Source: Enoplolaimus lenunculus (Eukaryota > Nematoda > Enoplea > Enoplida > Thoracostomopsidae). From it: a DNA stretch of 64,000 nt. Both the position numbers and the translations under genes were made by a program. The stretch is taken from positions 62,001 through 126,000 of the forward strand of contig JASANG010004003.1 in NCBI GenBank assembly GCA_030248215.1. The letters are read 5' to 3'. Below the pieces are notes generated by a model, which was given only the letters and a program-made list of their open reading frames with translations, ran no database searches and was not told the DNA's origin. Position 1 is the stretch's first letter; every line of letters starts with the position of its first letter. Below are positions 25,601-32,844 of the stretch, one piece after another.

Positions 25601-25740
25601 TTTTTGAAGTTTTCAAACCCTTTCTTTACTTCTTTTAATTTCAGGAACCAGAAATGATAAGAGCCGGCAAACCATACGATGGCACAGTTATTGATTATGA
25701 TCAAGTTGCTCCATCGACTACTGAAGCATTGGGTGTTTAA
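1691..25740 (+). CDS. Degenerin/ASIC-like (DEG/ENaC) cation channel subunit, 14 coding exons plus alternatives
   Basis: Exons seen: 1691-1897, 3397-3495, 3686-3757, 4709-4905, 5490-5584, 7716-7876, 8751-8843, 9516-9636, 10023-10110, 11416-11473, then either 12037-12134 or 12614-12690, 17437-17512, 18101-18265, 25645-25740. All joins keep frame, giving about 541 aa (534 with the other exon). The product has a short cytosolic N-terminus with the TSAHGIPH motif (family His-Gly gating motif), TM1 at about residues 32-56, FPSVTMCNLNPY just after it, a Cys-rich ectodomain (EYLPLTESAGVRV, EEPFPDAFGY, CVCPQPC) and TM2 starting GGQLGLWMGIS with a G-x-S filter at about 472-474. The family forms trimeric Na+ channels in the plasma membrane, gated by force, acid or peptides; which applies here cannot be told. 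The ATG at 1691 is the first in frame and gives a normal short N-terminus. Introns are long and packed with DNA-transposon relics. Exon 4 could also end at 4900, but only 4905 keeps frame with exon 5. Exon 6 uses an unusual AAG acceptor. Confidence 0.93.
2009..2757. mobile_element. Relic of the CCGGAGCAG MITE family with internal 100-bp tandem duplication
   Basis: GTGCCGGAGCAGGCACC at the left and GGTGGCTCCTCCGGTCC at the right are inverted. Inside, a unit of about 99 bases starting AATAGTTGGCATTTAGCAAC and ending GCAAGCGAAGCGAGCGAG occurs twice (about 2449-2547 and 2548-2645). Confidence 0.5.
3106..3266. mobile_element. MITE with GGCCCGTAGCCAGC inverted ends and 9-bp direct flanks
   Basis: Starts GGCCCGTAGCCAGCTCACCT; the other end reads CAGCTGGCTACGGGCC. 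TACTAGTTA flanks both sides (3097-3105 and 3267-3275), an 8-9-bp duplication as made by hAT elements. Related relics: 10112-10270, 17866-18036 and 24520-24600. Confidence 0.75.
3800..3942. mobile_element. TTAGGC-bearing MITE, copy with 8-bp TSD
   Basis: Arms GGCCCATGTGTAGAACAGGG and ACTGTTCCGGCCCTG...GGGCC surround GCTTAGGCTTAGGCTTAGG. Flanks CCAGATAG (3792-3799) and CCAGATGG (3943-3950) match at 7 of 8 bases. It sits between degenerin exons 3 and 4. Confidence 0.8.
5603..5690. repeat. Purine tract (GGGA/GAGA)n
   Basis: Almost 90 bases of G and A with few pyrimidines, directly after the degenerin exon ending at 5584. Confidence 0.85.
6809..6925. repeat. Purine tract (GGGA/GAGA)n, second copy
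   Basis: About 115 bases of nearly pure purine, same strand as the tract at 5603. The 1.1 kb between them is locally less AT-rich and shows no coding signal or known repeat. Confidence 0.85.
6972..7404. mobile_element. TAGTGACCCGAATAA-ended MITE
   Basis: Starts GTACTGTAATGACCGGAATA and ends TTTTATTCGCGTCACTATAG TAC; both ends read GTACTRTARTGAC inwards. Shares ACTGATATTTAAATTGCCTC with the other copies. Confidence 0.6.
8907..8975. mobile_element. TTAGGC-bearing MITE, left end only
   Basis: GGCCAATGTAAAGAACAGGG followed by GCATATTCCTAAGCCTAAGC, then the match stops before the TTAA element at 9014. The right half is missing. Confidence 0.65.
9014..9282 (-). mobile_element. TTAA-flanked piggyBac-like MITE with tRNA-like core, copy A
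   Basis: TTAACCCTTTCTCACAT at the left and ATGTGAGAAAGGGTTAA at the right are inverted repeats with TTAA at both outer ends. On the minus strand the core carries GCTGAGTGGTGATGGTATAC (A-box-like) and GAGTTCGAATCCTAGC (B-box). A perfect palindrome TTGCCTATAGGCAA lies near the right end. Confidence 0.8.
10112..10270. mobile_element. Relic of the GGCCCGTAGCCAGC MITE family
   Basis: TTCAGTTCACCTTGCTAGAG at the left and CCCTAGCTCACCTCTGG at the right, with a run of G near 10147. Confidence 0.5.
10708..10918. mobile_element. TTAGGC-bearing MITE
   Basis: Arms GGCCCATGTAAAAGATCAGG and, at the other end, CTGTTCCGCCCC with TTTACGTTGGCC. The interior has GGCTTAGGCTTACG-type tracts. No clear flanking duplication. 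Confidence 0.75.
11178..11335. mobile_element. GC-rich MITE with GGGTTGCGCTATAC ends
   Basis: GGGTTGCGGTATACTCGACG at the left and AGTATAGCGCAACCC at the right are inverted. The interior is a foldback of CGTCCG and CGTACGATACCGCACG-type words, much richer in GC than its surroundings. Confidence 0.65.
12037..12134 (+). other. Alternative exon 11a of the degenerin gene
   Basis: Begins after TTTACAG in phase 0 and ends two bases into a codon before GTAAGC. It encodes PPECILPSDGKPW, then an acidic stretch with a PNAT sequon (possible N-glycosylation), then ECMKWFK. The next exon (17437) supplies one base to complete the Lys codon and continues ENTMLIEVYYERMNY, the family's pre-TM2 strand. This places the exon in the extracellular knuckle/upper palm region, by analogy with ASIC1. 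It is homologous to the exon at 12614-12690. Confidence 0.85.
12614..12690 (+). other. Alternative exon 11b of the degenerin gene (duplicate of 11a)
   Basis: Begins after TTATAG in phase 0 and ends two bases into a codon before GTATGC, the same phases as exon 11a. It encodes PPECSLTDANKPWQGKG and then EGCKAWFR, seven residues shorter than 11a and without the N-glycosylation sequon. The shared PPEC, KPW, Cys and WF positions and the nearly identical first 13 bases show that the two arose by exon duplication. Joining 11a to 11b shifts frame and meets TGA at 12630-12632. Skipping both also shifts frame and meets a stop in the 17437 exon. Confidence 0.85.
13335..13496. mobile_element. TTAGGC-bearing MITE
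   Basis: Arms GGCCGATGGTAAAGATCAGG and CCCTGTTCCCTTACATTGG, with GGCTTCGGCTTAGGC inside. Lies 255 bases before the 20-bp minisatellite. Confidence 0.7.
13751..14610. repeat. Minisatellite, 43 units of 20 bp
   Basis: The unit is a variable 10-mer (mostly GTGTTTCTGT) plus ACGGTATCGC. Variants of the first half are ATGTGTCTGT, ATCTGTCTGT, GTGTTTCCGT and ATGTTTCTGT; the second half differs only at one unit near 14021 and in the last unit. No unit contains a stop codon on either strand, so every frame stays open and gives false ORFs of up to 323 codons. It lies in the degenerin intron between exons 11b and 17437. Confidence 0.97.
15770..16040 (+). mobile_element. TTAA-flanked piggyBac-like MITE with tRNA-like core, copy B
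   Basis: TTAACCCCTTCTCACATTGA to TTCATGTGAGAAAGGGTTAA, with TTAA at both ends. A-box-like TGGCTGAGTGG at 15931 and B-box GTTCGAATCC at 15975-15984 are about 44 bases apart, the spacing of a tRNA gene. The palindrome TTGCCTATAGGCAA follows the left end. Nearly identical to copy A in the other orientation. Confidence 0.82.
16057..16209. mobile_element. TTAGGC-bearing MITE, perfect 8-bp TSD
   Basis: Arms GGCCAATGTACAGAACAGGG and CCCCTGATCTTTACATGGGC C. Flanked on both sides by AATCTTGT (16049-16056 and 16210-16217). It lies immediately beyond the TTAA element ending at 16040. The interior hexamers are decayed. Confidence 0.85.
16640..16800 (-). repeat. Decayed relative of the tRNA-like core
   Basis: CACCATCACCACTCACC, TGCTCTCACCTCTTGTGGAG and GGAGTCGAATA correspond on the minus strand to the core of the TTAA elements. 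The terminal repeats are absent. Confidence 0.45.
16962..17211. mobile_element. Foldback MITE made of ACTCAG/CTGAGT words
   Basis: Ends CTGTAAATTTCAGTGA and TCATTGGAATTTACAG match as inverted repeats with two mismatches. The interior alternates AACTCAGAATGAG and CTGAGTTAATTAATCAACTC. Confidence 0.65.
17550..17688. mobile_element. Short MITE with GTGTATACA direct flanks
   Basis: Ends GGACCGGAGCAGC and CTGTTCCGGCACTG are imperfect inverted repeats, flanked by GTGTATACA at 17541-17549 and 17689-17697. The interior contains long C and G runs. A larger relative lies at 2009-2757. Confidence 0.65.
17866..18036. mobile_element. Relic of the GGCCCGTAGCCAGC MITE family
   Basis: CATAACCAGCTCACCTTGCC at the left, then AAAATTTTCACGATCG, and CCCCTCTGGCTACGCGTC at the right. 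Lies 65 bases before the TM2 exon of the degenerin gene. Confidence 0.55.
18725..18930. repeat. Relic related to the GCGCTATAC family
   Basis: GGGTGTATACTAAGAC at the left and AAAGTATAGTGTCACTC at the right, with CCGTGCCGTTCGGC and GCCGTACGGTGTCGCC inside. The last word resembles the minisatellite unit. Confidence 0.45.
19499..20166. mobile_element. MITE, 668 bp, CGTTGTGAAAATCTCGGAC ends
   Basis: CGTTGTGAAAATCTCGGACT ATT at the left and AATAGTCCGAGATTTTTGAC AACG at the right are inverted repeats of about 23 bases. No coding capacity seen. Confidence 0.65.
20949..21107. mobile_element. TTAGGC-bearing MITE, perfect 8-bp TSD
   Basis: Starts GGCCTATGGATAGAACAGGG and ends TTCTATACATTGCC. Flanked by CCAATATT at 20941-20948 and 21108-21115. 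The interior has about five TTAGGC/TTAGG units in a row near 21031-21060. Confidence 0.85.
21445..21471 (+). other. Possible alternative last coding exon of the degenerin gene (DDLEETIG-stop)
   Basis: After a pyrimidine-rich stretch and TTTTTAG, a frame in phase with the end of the TM2 exon (18265) encodes DDLEETIG followed by TAA. AATAAA follows 20 bases later, which would make a complete short terminal exon. It would replace the 31-residue tail encoded at 25645-25740. Supported only by splice-site, frame and poly(A) signal; no transcript evidence is available here. Confidence 0.45.
21491..21500 (+). promoter_or_regulatory. Overlapping AATAAA polyadenylation signals
   Basis: AATAAATAAA holds two overlapping canonical AATAAA hexamers 20 bases after the DDLEETIG stop codon. 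No comparable hexamer is seen just after the distal stop at 25740. Confidence 0.4.
21793..22020. repeat. Triplicated 77-bp tandem repeat
   Basis: Three units, 21793-21869, 21870-21946 and 21947-22020, each with CATATAGAAAAATTGGTTGG and AACGTTGCCCAAAATACG. The unit and its left flank (ACAATTAATTTG) recur once, diverged, at 56310-56405. Confidence 0.85.
22500..22780. repeat. GC-rich CCGTCCG foldback sequence of the GGGTTGCGCTATAC family
   Basis: Dense GACGGACGG and CCGTCCGTCAC words on both strands, with AGGGTTGCGCTATAC at about 22589-22603. Probably two or more overlapping copies. Confidence 0.5.
23475..24055. mobile_element. MITE, 581 bp, with terminal inverted repeats of about 48 bp
   Basis: ATGCGGGGTTCACGTTATAA then CTGGGGCAGCTTGGAACACG at the left; the right end is the inverted match with a few changes (CAGGCTGCCCCAGTTATAG, GTGTACCCCGCAT). 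The interior is AT-rich and non-coding. Confidence 0.75.
24520..24610. mobile_element. Partial GGCCCGTAGCCAGC-family MITE
   Basis: CTCATAGCCAGCTCACCTTG followed by CTAAAAATTTTAGCAGGGG and GGGTTTTCGATATAC match the left half of the 3106-3266 element. Confidence 0.5.
24814..25098. mobile_element. TTAGGC-bearing MITE, longest copy
   Basis: Starts GGCCAATGTAAAGAACAGGG and ends with CCCTGTTCAATACACTGGC. The left half has CCTAAG tracts, the right half CTTAGG tracts, so the interior is itself a foldback. Confidence 0.75.
25129..25571. mobile_element. TAGTGACCCGAATAA-ended MITE
   Basis: ACTATGTAGTGACCCGAAAG at the left and CTTATTCGGATCACTATAGT at the right form inverted ends. Lies just upstream of the last degenerin exon. 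Confidence 0.65.
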
Positions 25741-26208
25741 ATAATGATTTTACCTTCTTATATAATTATATACGTACTATATGGAGCGATATTATATATA
25801 TATTTATATATATAATATAATTTGATACCTTATAATACATGTTGATGTTGTTGTTTTGTGTTGTATTTTGTGTAGCTTTTTAATCAGCATCATTCATAAT
25901 TGAAAAACACTACTAGGTTACTGTTAAAAACTTCTGCCTTGAGGGTAAATCTACTTAGCTTAAATATTTCATCACAGCTTAGAAGTTGATATTTAATTTA
26001 GGTGTCTGCAGTTTAAACTTTCATACTCTGGTCTGAAAGGTGAAAAAACTTGCAACGTATAACAGGGATTAAACCTAATTGCTGATCTACGGCTATGCCT
26101 AAACCTAAACCTTTTTATGGCTCTATTGAAAACCAATGGTTGTACAGCTTATATAGACAGCTTATTTTTGCTTAACTTTGTCAGTATTTTTATCGCTTTT
26201 ACTGATTC

Positions 26209-26394
26209 GGCCGATGTAAACATCAGGGGCGGAACGGCTTTCTGCGGGACTGTCAAACAGTAAGTTTTGTCTTTAGATATATGTTTTGGTTAGACTTAGG
26301 CTTATGTACAAGCTCATTCTTACGCTTTGTCTTAAGCTTAGGCTTAAAATTATCGTTATACCACTGTTACAGCCCTGTTCTATATACATAGGCC
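26209..26394. mobile_element. TTAGGC-bearing MITE with 8-bp TSD
   Basis: Arms GGCCGATGTAAACATCAGGG and CCCTGTTCTATATACATAGG CC. Flanks ACTGATTC (26201-26208) and ACCGATTC (26395-26402) differ at one base. Lies between the degenerin and GPCR genes. Confidence 0.85.
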
Positions 26395-26668
26395 ACCGAT
26401 TCTTATAGCTTGAAATAAACTCTGGGTAAATTTTATCTGTTAATATTTATCACATTGTTTTTAGTTTCAGAAAATCACGTGTTTTAAATAGGTATAGCGT
26501 ATTTCTGCAATTTGTGCAATTTTACAGTTAAACCAAGAAGGCGGTTTAAAGCCTGTTTAAACGCAACTGTTAAACGTGCGTTATATACATAACGACCAAT
26601 TTTAGGCCTAATAACTGTTCTAAGTTTGACTCTAAAAATCCGGGCATAAACCAAGTTTGGTATGATTC

Positions 26669-26917
26669 TTAACCTTTTCACTCATAGAGTATACTACGAG
26701 CAACTAAATACAATAATGTACGAGCAATACACACACTGTGAGCAGTGCTTAACATTTATAACATACAAGACGTGAGAGCCTACTCGGGCTCGAGCATAAA
26801 GCTCCGATAGCTCAGTGGCCATTGTTAACGCCTCCCGCCCATGAGACTGGGGATCGAATCTCACGTTGAAATTACAACTCATGTGAAATTGCAAATATTC
26901 ATGTGAGAAAGTGTTAA
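26669..26917 (+). mobile_element. TTAA-flanked piggyBac-like MITE with tRNA-like core, copy C
   Basis: TTAACCTTTTCACTCAT at the left, ATGTGAGAAAGTGTTAA at the right. The core has GATAGCTCAGTGGCCATTG (A-box-like) and GGGGATCGAATCTCACG (B-box-like). More diverged from A and B. Confidence 0.75.
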
Positions 26918-27252
26918 ACGTAAGCTTGGTAACTAAAAAAATTGCAAAATTTCTACACGACCTGTTTCATGCGCTGATGCAGGTTTACAATCCACTGTTG
27001 TTGGTAAATTATTGAAGTCCAGTTAACATAGGTCCACGCAGTCCACGGCGACGCCAATTTTTAGCTATAGGCGAATCAGTACTAAAATGTGACTATTAGC
27101 TAAATCATCCATACCTTGTCCCCAACAGGTAATCAATACCAAAATGTTGTTTTATGATTTAGTTCTAAGTCCTTTCACTATAACAATATATCGCGCGACC
27201 CGGCCGTCAGAAATTTTCATATCCGCTACTGAACTTCCGGTTTTACTCTATT

Positions 27253-27858
27253 TTACGGCTCCGGTGTCAACCTCCGTTCGACAACATTCTGTGCCGCCGG
27301 AAACTGAAAATACTGATACGTTTTTGGATTGCCAGCAGACTGTGGTATACCTGCAGATTCATTACTATCGCAAGACAAAGTCCTTGCAGACCGTGGCATA
27401 CTGTGGCGGTCTCTTGGGACCCCATTGAAACTTCTCGGGCTCGCAGGCGGATATCGACCTCCCGCGCTGTTGTTGTATCTCTGACCAGCAACCGCCGAAA
27501 ACGTTGCATAATTCGACAGCGGTCGTCGGCTTTGACCCCCGCTCGCAAAATTTGAAAATCGGTGTCGAATTTTTGAATTAAACATAATATAAACGAAAAA
27601 GTTAACACTTGAATTGAACGCAATGAGCAGATTTGCAACGTCCGACAAGCGTTGAAGGTACTGGCTGTAGTAACGTGATCCGAACTGTTCAATAAAATTC
27701 AAAACAAACGGTAACGATTCGCAAATTAAAAACATAAATGAAATGGTCAGTAGCAGACTGTTGGTCACTATCGATTGCGGCTGATTGTGTGGCGATCGCA
27801 CTTGCGGTTGTTGTTGTTGTGGTGGTGGTGGGGGTGGTGGTTGTTGTTGTTGTTGCCG

Positions 27859-27930
<72 letters not shown>

Positions 27931-27931
27931 C

Positions 27932-27989
<58 letters not shown>

Positions 27990-27991
27990 GC

Positions 27992-28052
<61 letters not shown>

Positions 28053-28058
28053 GCTGTT

Positions 28059-28112
<54 letters not shown>

Positions 28113-28138
28113 GCTGCTGCTGTTGTTGTTGTTGGTGG

Positions 28139-28229
<91 letters not shown>

Positions 28230-31200
28230 GCTGCTGCTGCTGCTGCTGTTGTTGTTGTTGTGGTTGCTGCTGCTGTTGTTGTTGCTGTTGAATTTGTTCA
28301 AGAATAATAGACGGATGAACGAGACGGGCGATTTCGTTTCCGCGAATCGTTTTACACAGTTGAGTCGCCACTGCAGGGGGCGATTGTTTATCGCGAGAAC
28401 CAGCCGACGCTGGGCGCAACTCAACGATTGAGTTGTACGGCATCAAAGGAGTAAGCGGTGACGGCGGTCCGCATCCAATGCTTGAGAACGATACTGCACC
28501 ATGCTGAAATGTTCCGTTTGAAGACCTGTAGCCAAAACTAGGAAAAGATTTATGTCGCGATTGTCGAATATTCCACAAACACACAATGGTGCCAATATTT
28601 GACACAGCAATCACTGAAAACGGAACAACAAACATACAAAATGTATATCCAAACGTTAAATAATATCGAATGTAAGTTGGATTCAACCGCAATTCACTCG
28701 GCCAAATTAGTCGCCGGGTACTGGCGTTAGAATGCAACTGTGAGCTGTCAACGCAACTTTCAACTTTCAGCTCAAACGCACGTGGAATATTATAAACTGC
28801 AGCGAGTGCAACGACAGCCGTTAAAATGTAGACAGTTGCACGACGAGAACTTGCAATATTTCGCGTACGGACAGGAAATCGAATTGAAACAAACCTCGCA
28901 ACGCTAATTGTTGATACGATCCAAGCGGACGATGTATGGGCAAATAGTCCTAGCGGATAGGCAAAAAATGTCAAACGAACTATAGCATCGTCCAAATAGA
29001 CTCCTTCGTTTGCGTGGGAAAACAATGCGAGCACACGCGGTGTTGCAACAATTACGGACGCACACGCGAGTAGTACTGAAATTAATGGTGAGTAATTAAG
29101 AAATGCAAGCATATATCAATGGTTTTGAATATCGCCACAGGCAGAAACTTTTTACACGTGGAAAAAAACAACAAAGTCTGTCGTCTATGCTGAGGAAGCT
29201 CACAAGTTTATTAAAAAATTGCACACAAAACAAATGGCTGAGTTTCCGAAATCTTTGTTAACAGTTGTAATTTATTTAAGTCGCCAAACTGAAGTGAAGT
29301 AGTTGATATTTTGCGGAAAAACATAGAAATGTCAAGTTTAGATCGTAAAACAAAGAGCTATAATTTTGCTTTATATTAATAATGTTGAATCAACCCAGAT
29401 TTTTAATGATATATACAACAAGGTCAGTACGCCTGGACGACCTGGTAGCATGTTTTACACAACAACTTTGGTCAATGACTAATGTTTTTCGGACTTGTGG
29501 TGCCGTACGGCGTGTGACGTCGCCGCGCGACTAGTATAGCGTCACTCTTGTCTATTACAAAATTACAATTTTTCTATCGCTTACAAAATTTGTATGCTAA
29601 CTGTTAACATGTATATGTTAGCTTATATTTGTTCCGTTTACACAATAAACAGCTTTGTTTCGTTTACACAATAAACAGCTCCGTTCGTTTGATGGAAAAA
29701 GAGCTTCTTAATAGTTTTGGTTGTTATTTTTAACGAAAAGTAATTAAAAAATTAATAGTAAATTAGGTGCGCTAAACCAGTCATCCAACGCAAAAAATGA
29801 CACAATTGAACATAGCCGCCACTTTTGCACAGTATTAATATACTTGAGAAGGTATAGATTTATGAACTGTTGAAAATCCGTTTTTGGTTCCGCAGTAATC
29901 AATCTAAGATCACCAGACTGAATGTGTATATTCATGTCTTAAAAAATTAAAATTTAATTGCAATCATCACGTGAGGTTATGAGGAGCCAAATCGGCGTTA
30001 TGTTCTGATATATTAAGACTAGAGCGGGTTCTGAAAGTTTGGACCAATACTTTTAGCAATGTAACAACCAAAACAAATTTCTAAGTTTAAGCCGTAATGA
30101 ACACAAGTTTAAAACGAAGCTTAACCCTAAACTCAAACAAAAAATTAGTCTAAAAATAAAGCCTACTCTATTGCGGTCTAGTGACAAAGCGGGCACTAGC
30201 GGATACAAAGGGGGTTGGCGGACGTACGCCCCCTCGTCAGAAAAATATTTTGCGATAAAATGATAAGGTCGCTCGTTATCTTACCATTTTTCACCATCAG
30301 AAAATTTTTTCGTAACATGTAAAAAATGATAATGTCAAAAGCTTACAATTTCCACCCTCAGAAAATTTTGGTGAAAAATTGCGTTTTACATTTAACCATG
30401 CTCGCCTCCGTCAGAAATTTGTAGATCCGCCGCTAAAAACGGGTCACCAATAAAAGTAACATGGGCTGATGTTTGTGCGATTTCACGTAAATTTTGTTTC
30501 AATGTGGTTCTTTCTTCTTGAAACGCAAAACGACTTTAATATATATGTAGTCTGATAGAAAGGTGACATTCGGTAGAATCTCTGTTGTAGTGGATTAAAT
30601 CAGACGGGGACAAACAAAATCAACTCAATTTCAGGTTGCCAACGCAAGTATTTATTAGAAAGCAGCAATCTTCTAAATCGAATACCCAGCACTGTAGAAG
30701 CATAGTTGAATCAAATAACTACGTATAGAAGTGTACGTTTTACGCTCATAACAATCAGCTCGTTAGTCAGTTACTTCCTTTAAAGCGTCAAGTTAAAACA
30801 AGTACTTAAGAAACAAAAATTGAGGTTCGGAAACCCGACAAAATGCAAAATCGGGTTTCGGATATCCAAAAAACAAATTTAATTTCGGCTGTCCGGATAA
30901 TACGGATGAACATCCGGCAAGAATTTCCGAATATCTGGATATGAAAATATCTGATGCCCACTACTATTAAGAATATGTTTATACTACTGCTACTGCCCAG
31001 TTCTATGCATCAGCCAAATACATATTCTATTCAGACGTCCTAGGATCGTACTGAGGGAAGACCAGAGGGACCACGCCGCTCCGAAATTTAAATATTTATT
31101 TGCGTCAAATATATAAACGTTAACGATTTGTCAAAATAAAACAGTTTAATGCTACACTGCAAAACATTGGAGAGTCAAATTGACTCTCTCCGAAATAGGC

Positions 31201-31603
31201 CTTTTCCTGACTACACAAACTGAGTCAAAATTCCACTCCGCCAGAGTCAAATTCGATTCGTTGAATCGCTCAGTGAGTCGAATTTGACTCTGGCGGTGTC
31301 GAATTTCACTCAGTTTGTGTTGTCAGAAACAGCCTATTTCTGAGATAGTCAATTTGACTCACCATTTTTTACCGTGTAGATTTATGTCGACGATATAAAC
31401 CGGCAATAGAAAATTTTCTTACCTGAATCCGCGATACACAACGCAGTCAAGTAGATACGAAAAACGCTTTTGCCCAAAAACTGAGGTAACAATCGTGTTG
31501 CACAAATGATATTTCCTGTGATTCCGAACAGACAAAACAACGAAAGCACCACACCTGCGACAATAATTGAATCCAAATCGAATATTTGACTGTAACATAA
31601 CAT
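27253..31603 (-). CDS. FMRFamide-receptor-like GPCR with very long polyglutamine tract in loop 3
   Basis: Two exons on the minus strand, 31603-31423 and 29075-27253, join in frame across a 2347-bp intron (donor GTAAGA, acceptor TTTCAG) to give 667 aa. Seven membrane segments are visible: TM1 with GN at 30-31, TM2 with CIADS, TM3 after AYPLGLFAHTSSAW, TM4 followed by YNIPRAFELK, TM5, TM6 and TM7 with NSSVNFFVY. YPLGL, YNIPRxFE and NSSVNF are hallmarks of the FMRFamide/myosuppressin-type peptide receptors, so it probably couples a neuropeptide to a G protein at the plasma membrane. The usual E/DRY is ARF (residues 120-122). The third intracellular loop is about 250 residues long, including about 160 mostly Gln residues at about 318-485. 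The N-terminus before TM1 is only about 11 residues, so an upstream exon may exist. The gene converges on the degenerin gene. Confidence 0.88.
27803..28300. repeat. (TTG/CAA)n microsatellite, polyglutamine-coding on minus strand
   Basis: About 500 bases of almost uninterrupted TTG, read as CAA on the coding minus strand, with scattered CTG (CAG) and a few GGT, TTT or CCG changes. It lies wholly inside exon 2 of the GPCR and keeps its frame. The long poly-N, poly-V, poly-L and poly-C open frames over it are artefacts of the triplet repeat. Confidence 0.97.
30192..30440. mobile_element. hAT-like MITE relic with TAGCGGATC-type ends
   Basis: CACTAGCGGATACAAAGGGG at the left and AAATTTGTAGATCCGCCGCT at the right are imperfect inverted repeats. 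The interior has repeated TCAGAAAATTTT modules. Lies in the GPCR intron. Confidence 0.45.
31152..31379. mobile_element. Foldback MITE of GAGTCAAATT words
   Basis: CTACACTGCAAAACATTGG at the left and CCATTTTTTACCGTGTAG at the right are inverted. The whole element is near-palindromic, built from GAGTCAAATTGACTC and AAATAGGC...GCCTATTT. It ends 43 bases before the GPCR exon 1 donor, inside the intron. Confidence 0.75.
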
Positions 31604-31643
31604 TGTGATGTTTTGATATTTTTAAGCTAAATTCTAAAATGCA

Positions 31644-31725
31644 ACGAGCCTATGTATACAACAGGGCCGGTAGAGTAAGTATATTCCTAATCCACAGTCT
31701 AAGCCTAAGACAAAAGCCTAAGACT
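31644..31725. mobile_element. TTAGGC-bearing MITE, partial
   Basis: GCCTATGTATACAACAGGGC then GTATATTCCTAATCC and TCTAAGCCTAAG. The right arm is not found. Lies upstream of the GPCR start. Confidence 0.55.
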
Positions 31726-31770
31726 ATTAAGCAAATGAAATAGTGTAATACATAAGGTTTAATAGGTAAT

Positions 31771-32114
31771 ACCAAGAGTGGATGAACACTCTTTATAACA
31801 AGAGTGTGCAACTGGGTACATTCTGTGTATTAAAAAATGTACCCGGCACGCGTTGCGTTTTTGGCCTACCCCCCTTGTTATGGAGGGGTCCGTATGCAGT
31901 TTAATATCGTAGTAAGTGTGATTAAACAACATAGTTGACCCCCCTTAAATGAGGGGGGTTGGTGTACTGAAACATACTATGTTAATCTCTTGCTTAAACC
32001 CCCCTGATTGAGGGGGGTCGAACAAAAATGCAACGCGTGCTGATACATTTAGTACCATGCACAGCCCAAGCAGTTGCACATTTTTCTGCAAGGTGGACAT
32101 CATCCACTCTTGGT
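31771..32114. mobile_element. MITE with perfect 15-bp inverted ends ACCAAGAGTGGATGA
   Basis: ACCAAGAGTGGATGA (31771-31785) and its exact reverse complement (32100-32114) bound the element. A second inner inverted pair GTGCAACTGGGTACATT / ACGCGTTGC...CAACGCGT and paired C/G runs (CCCCCC, GGGGGG) give it a multi-arm foldback layout. Lies upstream of the GPCR start. Confidence 0.75.
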
Positions 32115-32122
32115 AATACGTA

Positions 32123-32234
32123 CTACAGGGAGACGAATTTAACTCTGGCTGAGTCGAATTTTGCACAGCTTGTGTAGTCCTGAAAAGTCTATTGCGGAGA
32201 GAGTCATTTTGACTCACTATGTCCTGAAGTGTAG
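32123..32234. mobile_element. Short relative of the GAGTCAAATT foldback element
   Basis: CTACAGGGAGACGAATTT at the left, GAGAGAGTCATTTTGACTC and GAAGTGTAG at the right. Adjoins the 31771-32114 element. Confidence 0.55.
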
Positions 32235-32634
32235 CAGTCCAGCAGAAAAACAGTCCGCCCCTGATCTGTGTGTAGGCCACGTAATGAAATCATGGGGGAA
32301 GCCTAAATTCTGGTTTGAAGGGGGCTTGTGGATTTGTTTTTAGTCTGTTTCTTTCAGTTGGCATATCGTTATTAACAAAAATATGATCATTCGAGACATC
32401 CAAGACCCCTTGATCCTCCCTCTGGCTATGCTTTTGGCAAATGCAGATCCAGAAAATTCAGTCGAGGGGTGAGCTTTGAAAAAATCTCAGCTAAACTTTC
32501 AATTGTAAGCAAAAAAGAAATCGCAAAAACGGTGAAAATACTCGCATCAAAACATGATATAACCGCACAATTTTATATATAGGTGGTATACGTATTGGGT
32601 AAAATGACAAAGGGACGATGTCGTTACAAATTTT

Positions 32635-32844
32635 GGCCAATGTGAAGAACAAGGGCGGAACAGTATTATACGCATATTCATAAGCCTAAGCCTAAAGCGT
32701 AAGCGTAAGAAAGAGCATATATGTATTCCTTAGCCTAAGCCTAAGCCTAAGCCTAAGCCAAGCAAAAAAATTAGTCCGAAGCTTAAAGCTTACTCTTTTT
32801 TCGTCCCACAGAAAAACGTTCCGCCCCTGATCTTTATATGGGCG
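32635..32844. mobile_element. TTAGGC-bearing MITE
   Basis: Arms GGCCAATGTGAAGAACAAGG and CCGCCCCTGATCTTTATATG. The interior includes four consecutive CCTAAG units. No clear flanking duplication. Confidence 0.8.

Larger units (their letters stand above)
25741..27252. other. Intergenic region between convergent degenerin and GPCR genes
   Basis: Holds both 3' ends (no clear AATAAA for either), the TTAGGC MITE at 26209-26394 and the TTAA/tRNA-like MITE at 26669-26917. No gene seen. Confidence 0.5.

Noticed and set aside
27738-28431. Poly-Val, poly-Leu, poly-Cys and poly-Asn open frames
   Set aside because: They are other frames of the TTG/CAA microsatellite; only the Gln frame continues into seven-transmembrane sequence on both sides.
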